Below are positions 8,306 to 17,878 of a stretch of DNA of 64,000 nucleotides, one piece after another. A program made the translations under genes and the position numbers. Each line of letters starts with the position of its first letter. Positions within the stretch are counted from its first letter, which is position 1. This DNA is from Fontibacterium universale (GTDB lineage Bacteria; Pseudomonadota; Alphaproteobacteria; Pelagibacterales; Pelagibacteraceae), in the NCBI GenBank assembly GCA_965236175.1, contig CBDEAT010000005.1, positions 1 through 64,000 of the forward strand, read 5' to 3'. Below the pieces are notes generated by a model that was not told the origin of the DNA, ran no database searches, and saw nothing but the letters and a program-made list of their open reading frames with translations.

Positions 8306-10993
8306 TAATTATTTTCCTCTGAAGAATCTTCAACTCTAGCGGCAGAAACAACTTTTTCATCATCAGATAAATTAAAAATTCTAACACCTTGAGTATTTCT
8401 GCCTGTTATTCTGATATCTTTAACATTGCACCTAATCATCTGACCTTTATCAGTGATTAGCATAATTTGATCTTCATGATTAATAGTAAATGTCGAAGCA
8501 ACACCGCCATTTCTTTCCGAACTTATTATATTAATAATTCCTTGGCCTCCTCTACCACTTACTCTGTATTCATAAGCAGAAGAACGTTTTCCATAACCAT
8601 TTTCAGTTACAGTTAAAATATATTGTTCTTTATTTTTAAATTCCTCAATCTGTTTTTTAGATAGCGCTACTATTTTAGTTGTTTCATTTTCATCATCTGG
8701 AGTTTCATCTGCATCCTTTTCTAATCTCGATGCTTTGATATATGATTTTGCTTCTTCTGATGTTATTTTTACACTTTTTAAAATTGATAATGAAATAATT
8801 TTATCATCTTTTTTTAACGACATTCCTTTTATTCCTTTAGAAGATCTCCCTTTAAAAAGTCTTAGTTTTTTTGATTGAACTCTTAAAGATTTTCCTTTTT
8901 CTGAACTTAATAAAAAGTCATCGTCATCATCTAAAATTTTAATTCCAACAATTGAATCATTATCTTCTAATTTCATTGCAATTTTGCCGCTTTGTTGAAT
9001 ACTTTCAAAATCTAAAAGGCTATTTTTTCTAATTTTTCCGTTAGAAGTTGCAAATATAATTTTCATTTTTGCCCATAAAGACTCATCGGTTGGTAGATGG
9101 CATAATTGAGGTGATTACATGACCTTCTTTTAAAGGAAGTATACTATGAAGAGCTTTGCCTTTTGACTGATTTGAACCCTCAGGAATTTTCCATGCTTTT
9201 AATTTATAAACTATGCCTTTTGATGAAAAGAAAAGAATAGGTGTATGAGTGTTGGCAGTGAATATTTGACTTACAAAATCTTCATCTCTAGTCGTTATTC
9301 CTGTTTTTCCTTTGCCACCTCTTTTTTGAACTCTAATTGAACTTAGAGGACTTCTTTTAATGTATCCTTTATTAGTAATTGTAATAATCACATCTTCCTT
9401 TTGAACAACATCCTCAATATCAAAAGTTCCTACTTGATTTATAATTTTAGTTTTTCTAGGAGTTGCAAATTTTGCCTTAATATCTTTAAGTTCATCTTTA
9501 ATCTGAGTTAACAATGCATTTCTGTCATTTAGAATTTTTTTGTATTGAACTATAAGTTTATAAAGTTCACTAATTTCTTGATTAATCTCTTCATGGCCGA
9601 TTGCTGTAAGTTTTTGAAGTCTAAGTTCTAAAATTGCTCTAACTTGATGGTCCGATAAATGATACTGATCTTTATTAGATAAATCACTAACATCCAAAAC
9701 ATCTTTATTAATTTTTGATTTTTTAAAACTCCATTGCTTATTTTGAAGTATAGTTTTTGCTTCATTTGGGTTTTTAGATTTACGAATGATCGCTATAATT
9801 TCATCAATATTTTCTATGGCTATAAATAATCCAATTAAAATATGAACTCGATCTTTTGCCTTCTTTAAATCAAATAAAGTTCTTTTAATTAAAACTTTTT
9901 CTCTAAATTCTACAAAAACTTTTATAAATTGTTTTAAATTTAATAGTTCTGGTTTTCCGTTTAGTATTGCAAGCGTGTTAAATCCAAATGATGATTCAAT
10001 TGGAGAATATTTATAAAGTTGATTAATAATTACTTCGCTCGACACGCCTCTTTTTAAATCAATAACTATTCTTACACCTTCTTTATTAGACTCATCCCTA
10101 ATGTCCGATATACCTTCAATTTTTTTTTCTCTTACAAGAAGAGCAATTTTTTCAATTAATAAAGATTTATTAGTTTGAAATGGTACTGACTTGATCACCA
10201 CTAGTGTTTTGTCTTTTTTTTCTTCTTCAGTTTCAATTTCTCCTCTTATCTTGATGGAGCCTCTACCAGTTTTGTATCCAGTTTTTATTACATCCTTTCC
10301 AATTATCAGTCCTCCTGTTGGAAAATCAGGTCCTGGAATTAATTTAATTAATTCATCAATGGAAATGTCATTATTATCAATGTAAGCAAGCGTACCATCA
10401 ATAATTTCACCAAGATTGTGAGGTGGAATATTTGTTGCCATTCCAACAGCTATACCGCCCGCTCCATTTACTAATAAATTAGGAAATTGAGCTGGAAGCA
10501 CAGTTGGCTCTAATTCAGTATCGTCATAATTATTTTGATAATCAATTGTATTTTTCTCAATATCAGCAACTAAATATTCAGAAATTTTTGCTAATCGTGT
10601 CTCTGTATAACGCATTGCAGCAGCTCTATCACCGTCCATGGAACCAAAATTTCCTTGGCCATCTAATAATTTTACACTCATTGAAAAATCCTGAGCTAAT
10701 CTTACCAATGCATCGTAAACAGCCTGATCACCGTGTGGGTGATACTTACCAATTACATCCCCTACTACTCTCGCCGATTTTCTAAATTGTTTTGACCAAT
10801 CATATCCACCTTTGTACATCGCATAGATAATTCTTCTATGAACAGGCTTTAATCCGTCTCTTGCATCAGGCAGAGCTCTGCTTATGATAACGCTCATCGC
10901 GTATGATAAGTATGAGGTTTTCATCTCATCTACGATTTGAACTGAGTTATATTTTTTATTTTTTGAATTTTCTTGATTTAAATCTTCACTCAT
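8305..10993 (-). CDS. gyrA: DNA gyrase subunit A (frame interrupted by one 1-bp shift)
   Basis: Breakage-reunion subunit of DNA gyrase, essential for negative supercoiling. The intact N-part (10993-9083, 636 codons) has the catalytic Tyr129 (AAAMRYTETRLAKI), the HPHGDQAVYDA quinolone region (residues 85-95) and a GyrA box (QKRGGKGKTG). The frame then stops at 9083. The C-terminal beta-pinwheel continues from 9066 to 8305, and the upstream bases in its frame read DESLWAK before MKIIFATSNGKIRKNSL. Removing one base at 9088-9089 joins STN to DESLWAKMKIIF and gives an 895-residue protein of normal length. Because gyrA is essential, this is probably a consensus error. The residue at the E. coli Ser83 position is Gln90. 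Confidence 0.93.
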
Positions 10994-11002
10994 GAAGGAA
11001 AT

Positions 11003-11455
11003 TTAAAATGGTACTTTATCGTCTGGATCTTGAGAGATGTCAGGCATATCATCAGAAGGTAGTTGGCTGCCTTCTAATTTTTTACTATCTCCAGATGAAG
11101 AATTTTTTCCATCTAGCATTGTAAGAGATGAATTATAACCTTGCAGAACTATTTGTGTGCTGTATTTTTCTTGTCCATTACTATCAGTATACTTATTAGT
11201 ATTTAATTGACCTTCTATATAAACTTGCGCACCCTTTTTTAAGTATTTTTGAACAACGCCTACTAAGCCTTCATTAAAAATAACAACTCTATGCCATTCT
11301 GTTTTTTCTTTTCTTTCTCCAGTACTTTTATCCTTCCAGCTTTCTGAAGTTGCAACGCTTAATCTTGCGACGCTTTTTCCATTTTGCATTTGTTTGATTT
11401 CAGGATCGTTGCCGAGTCTGCCGATTAATAAAACTTTATTTAAGCTGCCTGCCAT
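11003..11455 (-). CDS. ssb: Single-stranded DNA-binding protein
   Basis: Binds and protects single-stranded DNA during replication and repair. The 150-residue protein starts MAGSLNKVLLIGRLGNDPEI, the canonical SSB OB-fold opening, with EWHRVVIFNEGL (around 52-63) and YLKKGAQVYIEGQL. A flexible linker leads to the acidic tail SQDPDDKVPF, a variant of the usual DDDIPF that recruits partner proteins. It is divergent from uvrA across 83 bp and upstream of gyrA by 9 bp, an arrangement common in alphaproteobacteria. Confidence 0.97.
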   Translation of the reverse strand: MAGSLNKVLLIGRLGNDPEIKQMQNGKSVARLSVATSESWKDKSTGERKEKTEWHRVVIFNEGLVGVVQKYLKKGAQVYIEGQLNTNKYTDSNGQEKYSTQIVLQGYNSSLTMLDGKNSSSGDSKKLEGSQLPSDDMPDISQDPDDKVPF

Positions 11456-11538
11456 AATATAGATCTTTTTTTGAAGTAAGAATTAGATGTTTATTATATC
11501 AGACTAATCAAATTAAAAGAATAAAATTTACTAAAAAG
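11456..11538. promoter_or_regulatory. Divergent ssb/uvrA intergenic spacer
   Basis: This 83-bp spacer must hold the promoters of both ssb (minus) and uvrA (plus). It is AT-rich. I see no GTTC/GAAC direct-repeat LexA box here, although both genes belong to SOS regulons in other bacteria. No clear -35/-10 pair can be assigned with confidence. Confidence 0.4.
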
Positions 11539-14427
11539 ATGAGCAATACTGTAACAAAAATCGTCATCAAAGGCGCTAGAGAGCATAATTTAAAAAATAT
11601 TTCAGTAGAGATTCCAAGAGATAAATTAATAACAATCACAGGTTTATCTGGGTCTGGAAAATCATCTTTAGCATTTGATACAATCTATGCTGAGGGTCAA
11701 AGAAGATATGTTGAAAGTTTATCGGCTTATGCACGTCAATTTTTAGACCGCATGAGAAAACCAGATGTTGATTTGATCGAGGGTCTCTCACCAGCAATAT
11801 CTATTGAACAAAAAACTACTTCGAAAAACCCAAGATCAATTGTTGCAACAGTAACTGAAATTTATGACTATATGCGTGTTTTGTACGCAAGAGTGGGCAT
11901 TCCCTATTCACCATTCACTGGCAAACCTATTAAGTCACAAACAGTGTCTGAGATGGTAGATCGTATATTAGATTTACCTAAACAATCTAAGATACAGATT
12001 TATGCTCCTGTAGTTAGAGGAAGAAAAGGAGAATATAAAAAAGAATTACTTGGATATAAAAAAAGAGGTTTCCAAAAAGCAAGAATTGATGGGAAGATTT
12101 ATGAAATTGACCAATCGCCTACTTTAAATAAAAATATAAAACACGACATAGATATTTATGTTGATGGTTTTATTAATGACAAAAAAGAACAGCAAAGAAT
12201 TGCAGAAAGCATTGAGACAACTCTATCCTTATCAGATGGCCTTGTTTACGTAGATTTTACAAATGAGAATCTTCCAAAAGAATTTAAGAAAAATGAAAAA
12301 ATAGTATTTTCTTCAAAATTTGCATGTCCTGAAAGTGGTTTTACAATAGAAGAAATAGAACCAAGGCTATTCTCTTTCAACAGTCCTTACGGAGCCTGTC
12401 CAGAATGTGAAGGAATTGGAGTTGATCTTTATATAGATCCAAAATTAGTAATTCCTAATGATAAAAAATCTTTAATAGATGGTGCTATTGTCCCTTGGGC
12501 TTCAAGTTCAACTTTGTATTATGCTCAAACTTTATCTTCTTTAGGAAAACATTATGATTTTTCATTAGAAACACCTTGGAGAGATTTACCAAAAAAAATA
12601 CAAGATGTTATTTTATACGGTTCTGCAGAAGAGGAAATTAAATTTTCTTATGATGATGGATATGAAAAATATTCAAATAAAAAATCTTTTGAAGGAGTGG
12701 TTAATAATTTAGAAAGAAAATATCTAGAAACTGATAGTGACTGGAAAAGAGAAGAGATTTCTCAATTTCAAAACGAAACAGAATGCGAGAGATGTAAAGG
12801 AATGAGACTTAAAGAAGAAGCTCTTTCAGTAAAAATAAAAGATCTAAATATTAGCGAAGTTTCAAGAATGTCTATTCAAAGTGCGCATGACTGGTTTTCT
12901 AATCTCCACAATCATTTAACAGAAAAGGAAAATAAAATTTCAGTACATATTTTAAAAGAAATTAATGAAAGATTAAGTTTCTTAATAAATGTAGGTCTTG
13001 ATTATTTAAATTTATCAAGATCATCAGGAACATTGTCTGGAGGAGAATCTCAAAGAATAAGATTAGCATCACAAATAGGTTCAGGCTTAACAGGAGTTCT
13101 TTATGTTTTGGATGAGCCATCAATAGGATTGCATCAGAAAGATAATATTAAACTATTAAATGCCCTTAAAAGATTAAGAGATTTAGGTAACACAGTTATT
13201 GTTGTGGAGCATGATGAAGAGGCAATGCTTAGTTCTGATTATATTATTGATCTTGGACCTGGAGCCGGAACTGAAGGAGGTCATATTATTGCAGAAGGCA
13301 CTCCTTCTGAAATTAAGCAAAATGAAAAAAGTATAACAGGGCAATATTTATCTGGAAAAAAATATATTTCTATTTCGCAAACAAGAAGAAAAGCAAAAGA
13401 TGGTAGATATTTAACTCTAAGCGGAGCGACTGGGAATAATTTGCAAAATGTTACTGCGAAAATTCCTCTTGGTACTTTTACAGCTGTAACAGGAGTTTCA
13501 GGAAGCGGAAAGTCAACATTTGTCCTTCACACTCTTTATAGAGCTTTAAATTTAATGATAAATAAAACTATAACAAAAAATATGCCTAAACCTTTTAAAG
13601 GCATTCAAGGCTATGAGTATTTAGATAAAATAATCGATATCGATCAATCTCCTATTGGTAGAACGCCAAGATCTAATCCTGCGACATACTCTGGGGCATT
13701 TACTGTTATAAGAGAATGGTTTGTCAATTTACCAGATTCAAAAGCAAGAGGTTACAAGCCTGGCAGATTTTCTTTCAACGTCAAAGGAGGTAGATGCGAG
13801 GCTTGCGAAGGTGATGGAGTAATTACTTATGAAATGCATTTTTTACCTGATGTTTATGTTCAGTGTGATGTGTGCAAAGGTAATAGATACAATAGAGAAA
13901 CTTTAGAAATAAGATTTAAAGATAAAAATATTGCCGACGTTTTAAACATGACTGTTGATGAAGGCGTTGATTTCTTTGAAAATATTTCATCGATAAGAGA
14001 TAAACTTTTAACTCTTCAAAAAGTTGGTCTTGGTTATATAAAAATTGGTCAGCAAGCCACCACTCTTTCTGGTGGAGAAGCTCAAAGAATTAAACTTGCA
14101 AAAGAATTGTCAAAAAGAGCAACGGGAAGAACCATATATATACTTGATGAACCGACAACAGGACTGCATGTTCACGATGTTAAAAAATTATTAGAAGTTC
14201 TTCATACTTTTGTAAATAAAGGAAACACAGTAATCGTTATTGAGCATAATTTAGATGTAATAAAAACCGCTGATTGGATTATTGATATGGGTCCTGAAGG
14301 AGGCGTAAAAGGTGGGAAAATTATTGCCGAAGGCACTCCAGAAGACGTTTCGCTTGTAAAAGGCAGTTATACAGGTGAATTTTTAAAGAAAATTCTATCT
14401 AAAAATATTTCAAAAAAGAGTGCCTAA
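11539..14427 (+). CDS. uvrA: Excinuclease ABC subunit A
   Basis: Damage-recognition ATPase of nucleotide excision repair. The 962-residue protein carries two ABC modules. The first has GLSGSGKSSLAFDT (around 34-47), the second GVSGSGKSTFVLHT (around 653-666), and each has its signature (LSGGESQRIRLA and LSGGEAQRIKLA). Zinc-binding cysteine pairs CPECEGIG and CERCKGMR, and the second zinc module (CEACEGDG with CDVCKGN), are present. It is full length and uninterrupted. Start ATG follows the divergent spacer with ssb. Confidence 0.98.
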   Translation: MSNTVTKIVIKGAREHNLKNISVEIPRDKLITITGLSGSGKSSLAFDTIYAEGQRRYVESLSAYARQFLDRMRKPDVDLIEGLSPAISIEQKTTSKNPRSIVATVTEIYDYMRVLYARVGIPYSPFTGKPIKSQTVSEMVDRILDLPKQSKIQIYAPVVRGRKGEYKKELLGYKKRGFQKARIDGKIYEIDQSPTLNKNIKHDIDIYVDGFINDKKEQQRIAESIETTLSLSDGLVYVDFTNENLPKEFKKNEKIVFSSKFACPESGFTIEEIEPRLFSFNSPYGACPECEGIGVDLYIDPKLVIPNDKKSLIDGAIVPWASSSTLYYAQTLSSLGKHYDFSLETPWRDLPKKIQDVILYGSAEEEIKFSYDDGYEKYSNKKSFEGVVNNLERKYLETDSDWKREEISQFQNETECERCKGMRLKEEALSVKIKDLNISEVSRMSIQSAHDWFSNLHNHLTEKENKISVHILKEINERLSFLINVGLDYLNLSRSSGTLSGGESQRIRLASQIGSGLTGVLYVLDEPSIGLHQKDNIKLLNALKRLRDLGNTVIVVEHDEEAMLSSDYIIDLGPGAGTEGGHIIAEGTPSEIKQNEKSITGQYLSGKKYISISQTRRKAKDGRYLTLSGATGNNLQNVTAKIPLGTFTAVTGVSGSGKSTFVLHTLYRALNLMINKTITKNMPKPFKGIQGYEYLDKIIDIDQSPIGRTPRSNPATYSGAFTVIREWFVNLPDSKARGYKPGRFSFNVKGGRCEACEGDGVITYEMHFLPDVYVQCDVCKGNRYNRETLEIRFKDKNIADVLNMTVDEGVDFFENISSIRDKLLTLQKVGLGYIKIGQQATTLSGGEAQRIKLAKELSKRATGRTIYILDEPTTGLHVHDVKKLLEVLHTFVNKGNTVIVIEHNLDVIKTADWIIDMGPEGGVKGGKIIAEGTPEDVSLVKGSYTGEFLKKILSKNISKKSA

Positions 14428-14456
14428 AAAAATATTTTTTATGCTAATATTAGTTC

Positions 14457-15056
14457 ATGGGAATCAGTAATATTCTTCAATCTTTACCAAAAACAATAAT
14501 AAGTTCTGTTATTGCTACTTTAATTTTCTTTGGATTTTTATTTTATATTAACGATGGATGGGCCAATGATAGATATTTTTGGAGCGCTATATTTAGATAC
14601 TTGCACGTTTTGTCCGGAATTATGTGGATAGGATTGTTATGGTATTTTAATTTTGTGCAAATACCTAGTATGCCAAAAATTCCTGATGAGCAAAAACCTG
14701 CTATTGGTAAAGTAATAGCTCCAACAGCTTTATTTTGGTTTCGTTGGGCTGCCCTTTCAACAATTATTACTGGTTTAATAACAGCTTATTTAAATGGTTA
14801 TGTTCATGAAGCTTTAGCATTCAAAGGAAGTCCTAAAAATATAACAATAGGAATTGGCATGTGGCTTGGAATAATTATGGCTTTTAACGTTTGGTTTATA
14901 ATTTGGCCAAATCAAAAAAGAGCTTTGGGAATTGTTGAATGTGATCCTGAAACAAAAGCTAAGTCTGCAAGAATAGCAATGCTAATATCTAGAACAAATA
15001 CTTTCTTGTCTATTCCGATGCTTTTAACAATGGTAACAGCTCAAAATCTTTATTAA
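14457..15056 (+). CDS. PuuD-like (urate hydroxylase-type) integral membrane protein
   Basis: A 199-residue protein with about five transmembrane segments (around 13-31, 44-62, 90-110, 128-147 and 173-195). Motifs such as RYLHVLSGIMWIGLLWYFNFVQIP resemble the membrane domain of the family annotated as urate hydroxylase PuuD, a putative haem-binding oxidase. The C-terminal cytochrome c domain found in true PuuD is absent, so urate oxidation should not be assumed. It lies 29 bp after uvrA and overlaps the convergent secF stop by 4 bp. Confidence 0.65.
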   Translation: MGISNILQSLPKTIISSVIATLIFFGFLFYINDGWANDRYFWSAIFRYLHVLSGIMWIGLLWYFNFVQIPSMPKIPDEQKPAIGKVIAPTALFWFRWAALSTIITGLITAYLNGYVHEALAFKGSPKNITIGIGMWLGIIMAFNVWFIIWPNQKRALGIVECDPETKAKSARIAMLISRTNTFLSIPMLLTMVTAQNLY

Positions 15057-15934
15057 GGCGTATTATCAACTTTTACAGACCAATCTCTTTTAACTTTAAA
15101 AAACATCACTATCGGTGAAGCTATATAAATTGAAGAATAAGTTCCTATTATAATTCCAAAAGTTATTGCGAAAGCAAATCCTCTCAGAACCTCACCTCCA
15201 AAAATTAATACAGCTATAATAGACAAAAGTGTTGTACCAGAAGTTTTTAATGTACGAGAAAGAGTATTGTTTAAAGATTCATTTACTAAAATTGACAATT
15301 CAGAACTACTATCTTTTTTTAAATTTTCTCTAATTCGGTCGTAAATAATAACTGTATCATTAATTGAATAACCAATAATAGTTAACAAGGCCGCAACAAT
15401 TGTAAGATCAAATTGTAATCCTAAAAGAGAAAATACCCCTACAGTAATAATAGTGTCATGAAAAAGAGCAACAATACCACCAAAACTAAACTGCCATTCA
15501 AAGCGAAACCATAAATAAAAAAACATTGCAACAAAGCATAATAAAACTGAATAAATGGCAGATTTAATCAATTCAGATCCTACCTTGGGACCTACTGTCT
15601 CCACTTTTCTAATTGTAATTTTTTCATTTAAATCTTTTTCAATAAAATTTTTTATATCAATTGGCGAAACGCTATTATCTGTTGAAATTAGAAAATCATT
15701 TGCAGCTCCAAATTCTTTAACAGAATAGTTATTAATTTTAAGTTTTGATAAAGAATTTCTAATTTTTTCTATCTCAATTTTTTTTTCTAATCGAATTTCA
15801 ATTGTTGTTCCTCCTTTAAAATCGACGCCAAAATCTAGTCCTTTAGTAAACATTAATATAAATGAAGCTAAAACTAAAAAAGTTGAAAAAATTAAAAAAA
15901 AATTTTTATATTTTAAAAAATTAAAATTAGTCAT
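15053..15934 (-). CDS. secF: Protein translocase subunit SecF
   Basis: Partner of SecD in the Sec system, using the proton-motive force to pull preproteins through SecYEG. The 293-residue protein has TM1 (about 10-30), the periplasmic P1-like region with GLDFGVDFKGGTTIEIRLE (around 30-48) and a cluster of five TM segments after residue 130, including DTVIIYDRIRE, the family signature. It is separated from secD by 1 bp and is the distal gene of yajC-secD-secF. Confidence 0.96.
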   Translation of the reverse strand: MTNFNFLKYKNFFLIFSTFLVLASFILMFTKGLDFGVDFKGGTTIEIRLEKKIEIEKIRNSLSKLKINNYSVKEFGAANDFLISTDNSVSPIDIKNFIEKDLNEKITIRKVETVGPKVGSELIKSAIYSVLLCFVAMFFYLWFRFEWQFSFGGIVALFHDTIITVGVFSLLGLQFDLTIVAALLTIIGYSINDTVIIYDRIRENLKKDSSSELSILVNESLNNTLSRTLKTSGTTLLSIIAVLIFGGEVLRGFAFAITFGIIIGTYSSIYIASPIVMFFKVKRDWSVKVDNTP

Positions 15935-15935
15935 T

Positions 15936-17519
15936 TTAAATATTTATAATTTTATCTTTATTGGCCATAAGATATTTTGAAACCATTAATCTGCTAATTG
16001 TAAAAGCTGTAAAAAATGAAGTTATTAATCCAACGCATAGAGTAACAGCAAAACCTTTTACGGGACCGCTACCTAAATAAAATAAAATAATGCCGGCAAT
16101 TAATGTTGTTAAATTTGAATCAATAATAGTTAATAATGATTTTCTATAAGCAATATCAAAGGCAATAATATTTGATTTTTCAATCTTTAATTCTTCTTTA
16201 GCTCTTTCATAAATTATTACGTTAGTATCAATGGCCATACCAACAGTTAGAACAATTCCAGCTATGCCGGGCAAAGTTAAAGTAGAACCAAATAAGGATA
16301 AAACTGAAATCAAAATAACAATATTTAGTAAAAGTGAAATGTTTGCAAAAAATCCAAATAACTTGTACGCGTACACGATATAAACAAACACCAACAAAAA
16401 ACCTGCAATAAAAGATATAATTCCGTATCGAATAGAGTCTTTGCCTAAATCAGCGCCTACTGTTCTTTCTTCTATAATTTTCATTGGTGCTGGCAAAGCT
16501 CCAGCTCTTAATAAAACAGCCAACTGATTAGCCTCCTCGACTGTAAATCCTCCAGATATTTGACCACTACCGGTAAGTATAGGCTCTCTAATAACAGGTG
16601 AACTTAAAATTTCATTATCTAGAATAATTGCAAGAGGTCTGCCCACGTTATCTTTTGTAGCATTGGCAAATTTTTTAGCTCCTGCGTTATCAAATTTAAA
16701 ACTAACAATAGATTGATTTGTTTGTCTATCAAAACCTGGTTGAGCATCCGTCAAATTCTCGCCAGAGACAATTAATTTCTTTTCTACTTCAATGAATGAA
16801 CCATCAGACTTACTTTTAATTTTTTCAAAGCCAAGATTATCTCCAGAACTATTGCTAGTTTTTAAAAATTTAAAATTTAATTGCGCTGTTTTTCCAAGAA
16901 TATTTTTAAAAGTTGATGGATCTGACAACCCTGGTAGCTCCACAAGAATTCTACTATCCCCTTTTTGTTGAATAGTTGGTTCTTTAGTACCAAGCTGATC
17001 TACTCTTTTTCTAACTATTTCTACGGATTGATTAATTGCATCTTTTTTAAGATGCTTAATGTATTCCTCAGTAAATTGTAAAATAAATATATCTTTTTCA
17101 ATCCTATAAAAAAAATCTTTATTAGTATTTTCTGTATTTTTTTTAATTTTAGAAAAAAAGTTTTCTTTATTATTTGTTTCATTAATTGCATTAATAGCAG
17201 TATCTTTTTGAACTGGATTTTTAAGATCAAAAGTAATTTTATTATTTAAAATACTTAAATTTTTAAAATCTAATTTTTTTTCGTTAAAAATTTTTTTTAA
17301 ATCTATCGCTTTCTCTTCTAATTTTTTATTGATTAAAGGATTAATATCAATTTCTAATAGTAAATAAGAACCCCCTTGAAGATCTAAGCCTAAGTTTACT
17401 TTTTTATCTAAAAATAAATTAGTTTTATTTGCAAAATTAAAATTTCCTAAAAAAATGTAAAAAAAAATTACAATTGAAGAAAGTATAAATCCAATTTTTA
17501 ATCTGGAGAAATTTAACAC
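15936..17519 (-). CDS. secD: Protein translocase subunit SecD
   Basis: Larger RND-type subunit of the SecDF motor. The 527-residue protein shows the VNLGLDLQGGSYLLLEID motif (around 41-58), a large periplasmic region containing REPILTGSGQISGGF, and a C-terminal bundle of six TM segments with TVGMAIDTNVIIYERAKEEL. The start appears to be GTG (17519-17517). It follows yajC by 7 bp and precedes secF by 1 bp. The periplasmic P1 region is lysine- and asparagine-rich but uninterrupted. Confidence 0.96.
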   Translation of the reverse strand: MLNFSRLKIGFILSSIVIFFYIFLGNFNFANKTNLFLDKKVNLGLDLQGGSYLLLEIDINPLINKKLEEKAIDLKKIFNEKKLDFKNLSILNNKITFDLKNPVQKDTAINAINETNNKENFFSKIKKNTENTNKDFFYRIEKDIFILQFTEEYIKHLKKDAINQSVEIVRKRVDQLGTKEPTIQQKGDSRILVELPGLSDPSTFKNILGKTAQLNFKFLKTSNSSGDNLGFEKIKSKSDGSFIEVEKKLIVSGENLTDAQPGFDRQTNQSIVSFKFDNAGAKKFANATKDNVGRPLAIILDNEILSSPVIREPILTGSGQISGGFTVEEANQLAVLLRAGALPAPMKIIEERTVGADLGKDSIRYGIISFIAGFLLVFVYIVYAYKLFGFFANISLLLNIVILISVLSLFGSTLTLPGIAGIVLTVGMAIDTNVIIYERAKEELKIEKSNIIAFDIAYRKSLLTIIDSNLTTLIAGIILFYLGSGPVKGFAVTLCVGLITSFFTAFTISRLMVSKYLMANKDKIINI

Positions 17520-17526
17520 TACTAAT

Positions 17527-17808
17527 TTAATTAGTTTCTGATTTAGATAGAACTTGTGCGATAGTTGATCTTATAATTTTAACATTAGTATTGTCAGCAA
17601 TCTCTAATTCGGCTTTTTCTTCATCTATAATTCTTGAAATTTTTCCTATAATTCCACCAGCCGTAACAACTGTGTCTCCTCTAGTTAATTTTGAAATCAT
17701 TAACTTATGCTCGGCAACTCGTTTTTGCTGAGGTCTAATTAATAAGAAATAAAAAATTACAAATATTAATATTAAAGGGATAAATTGTGCGAAACCAGAT
17801 GCGGACAT
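17527..17808 (-). CDS. yajC: Preprotein translocase subunit YajC
   Basis: Small accessory protein of the SecDF complex, 93 residues. It has one N-terminal TM helix (about 9-24, IPLILIFVIFYFLLIRP), followed by the family motif RPQQKRVAEHKLMISKLTRGDTVVTAGGIIGKI within residues 24-56. It is the first gene of yajC-secD-secF on the minus strand. The upstream neighbour is serS, 70 bp away; surE and a LytM gene, which often lie between them in alphaproteobacteria, are absent. Confidence 0.95.
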   Translation of the reverse strand: MSASGFAQFIPLILIFVIFYFLLIRPQQKRVAEHKLMISKLTRGDTVVTAGGIIGKISRIIDEEKAELEIADNTNVKIIRSTIAQVLSKSETN

Positions 17809-17878
17809 AATTAGTTTGATTATACTAGATGATGTTTAAATACAATAATTTTATTAACTTTTTTATTTGATATATAAA

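Noticed and set aside
10504..10785. Open frame of 93 codons on the plus strand inside gyrA
   Set aside because: Antisense to the conserved gyrA catalytic region, with no family resemblance and low-complexity Gln/Leu/His text.
14457..15056. Calling the membrane gene after uvrA a genuine urate hydroxylase
   Set aside because: Only the membrane domain resembles PuuD; the cytochrome c domain is absent and there is no purine-catabolism context.
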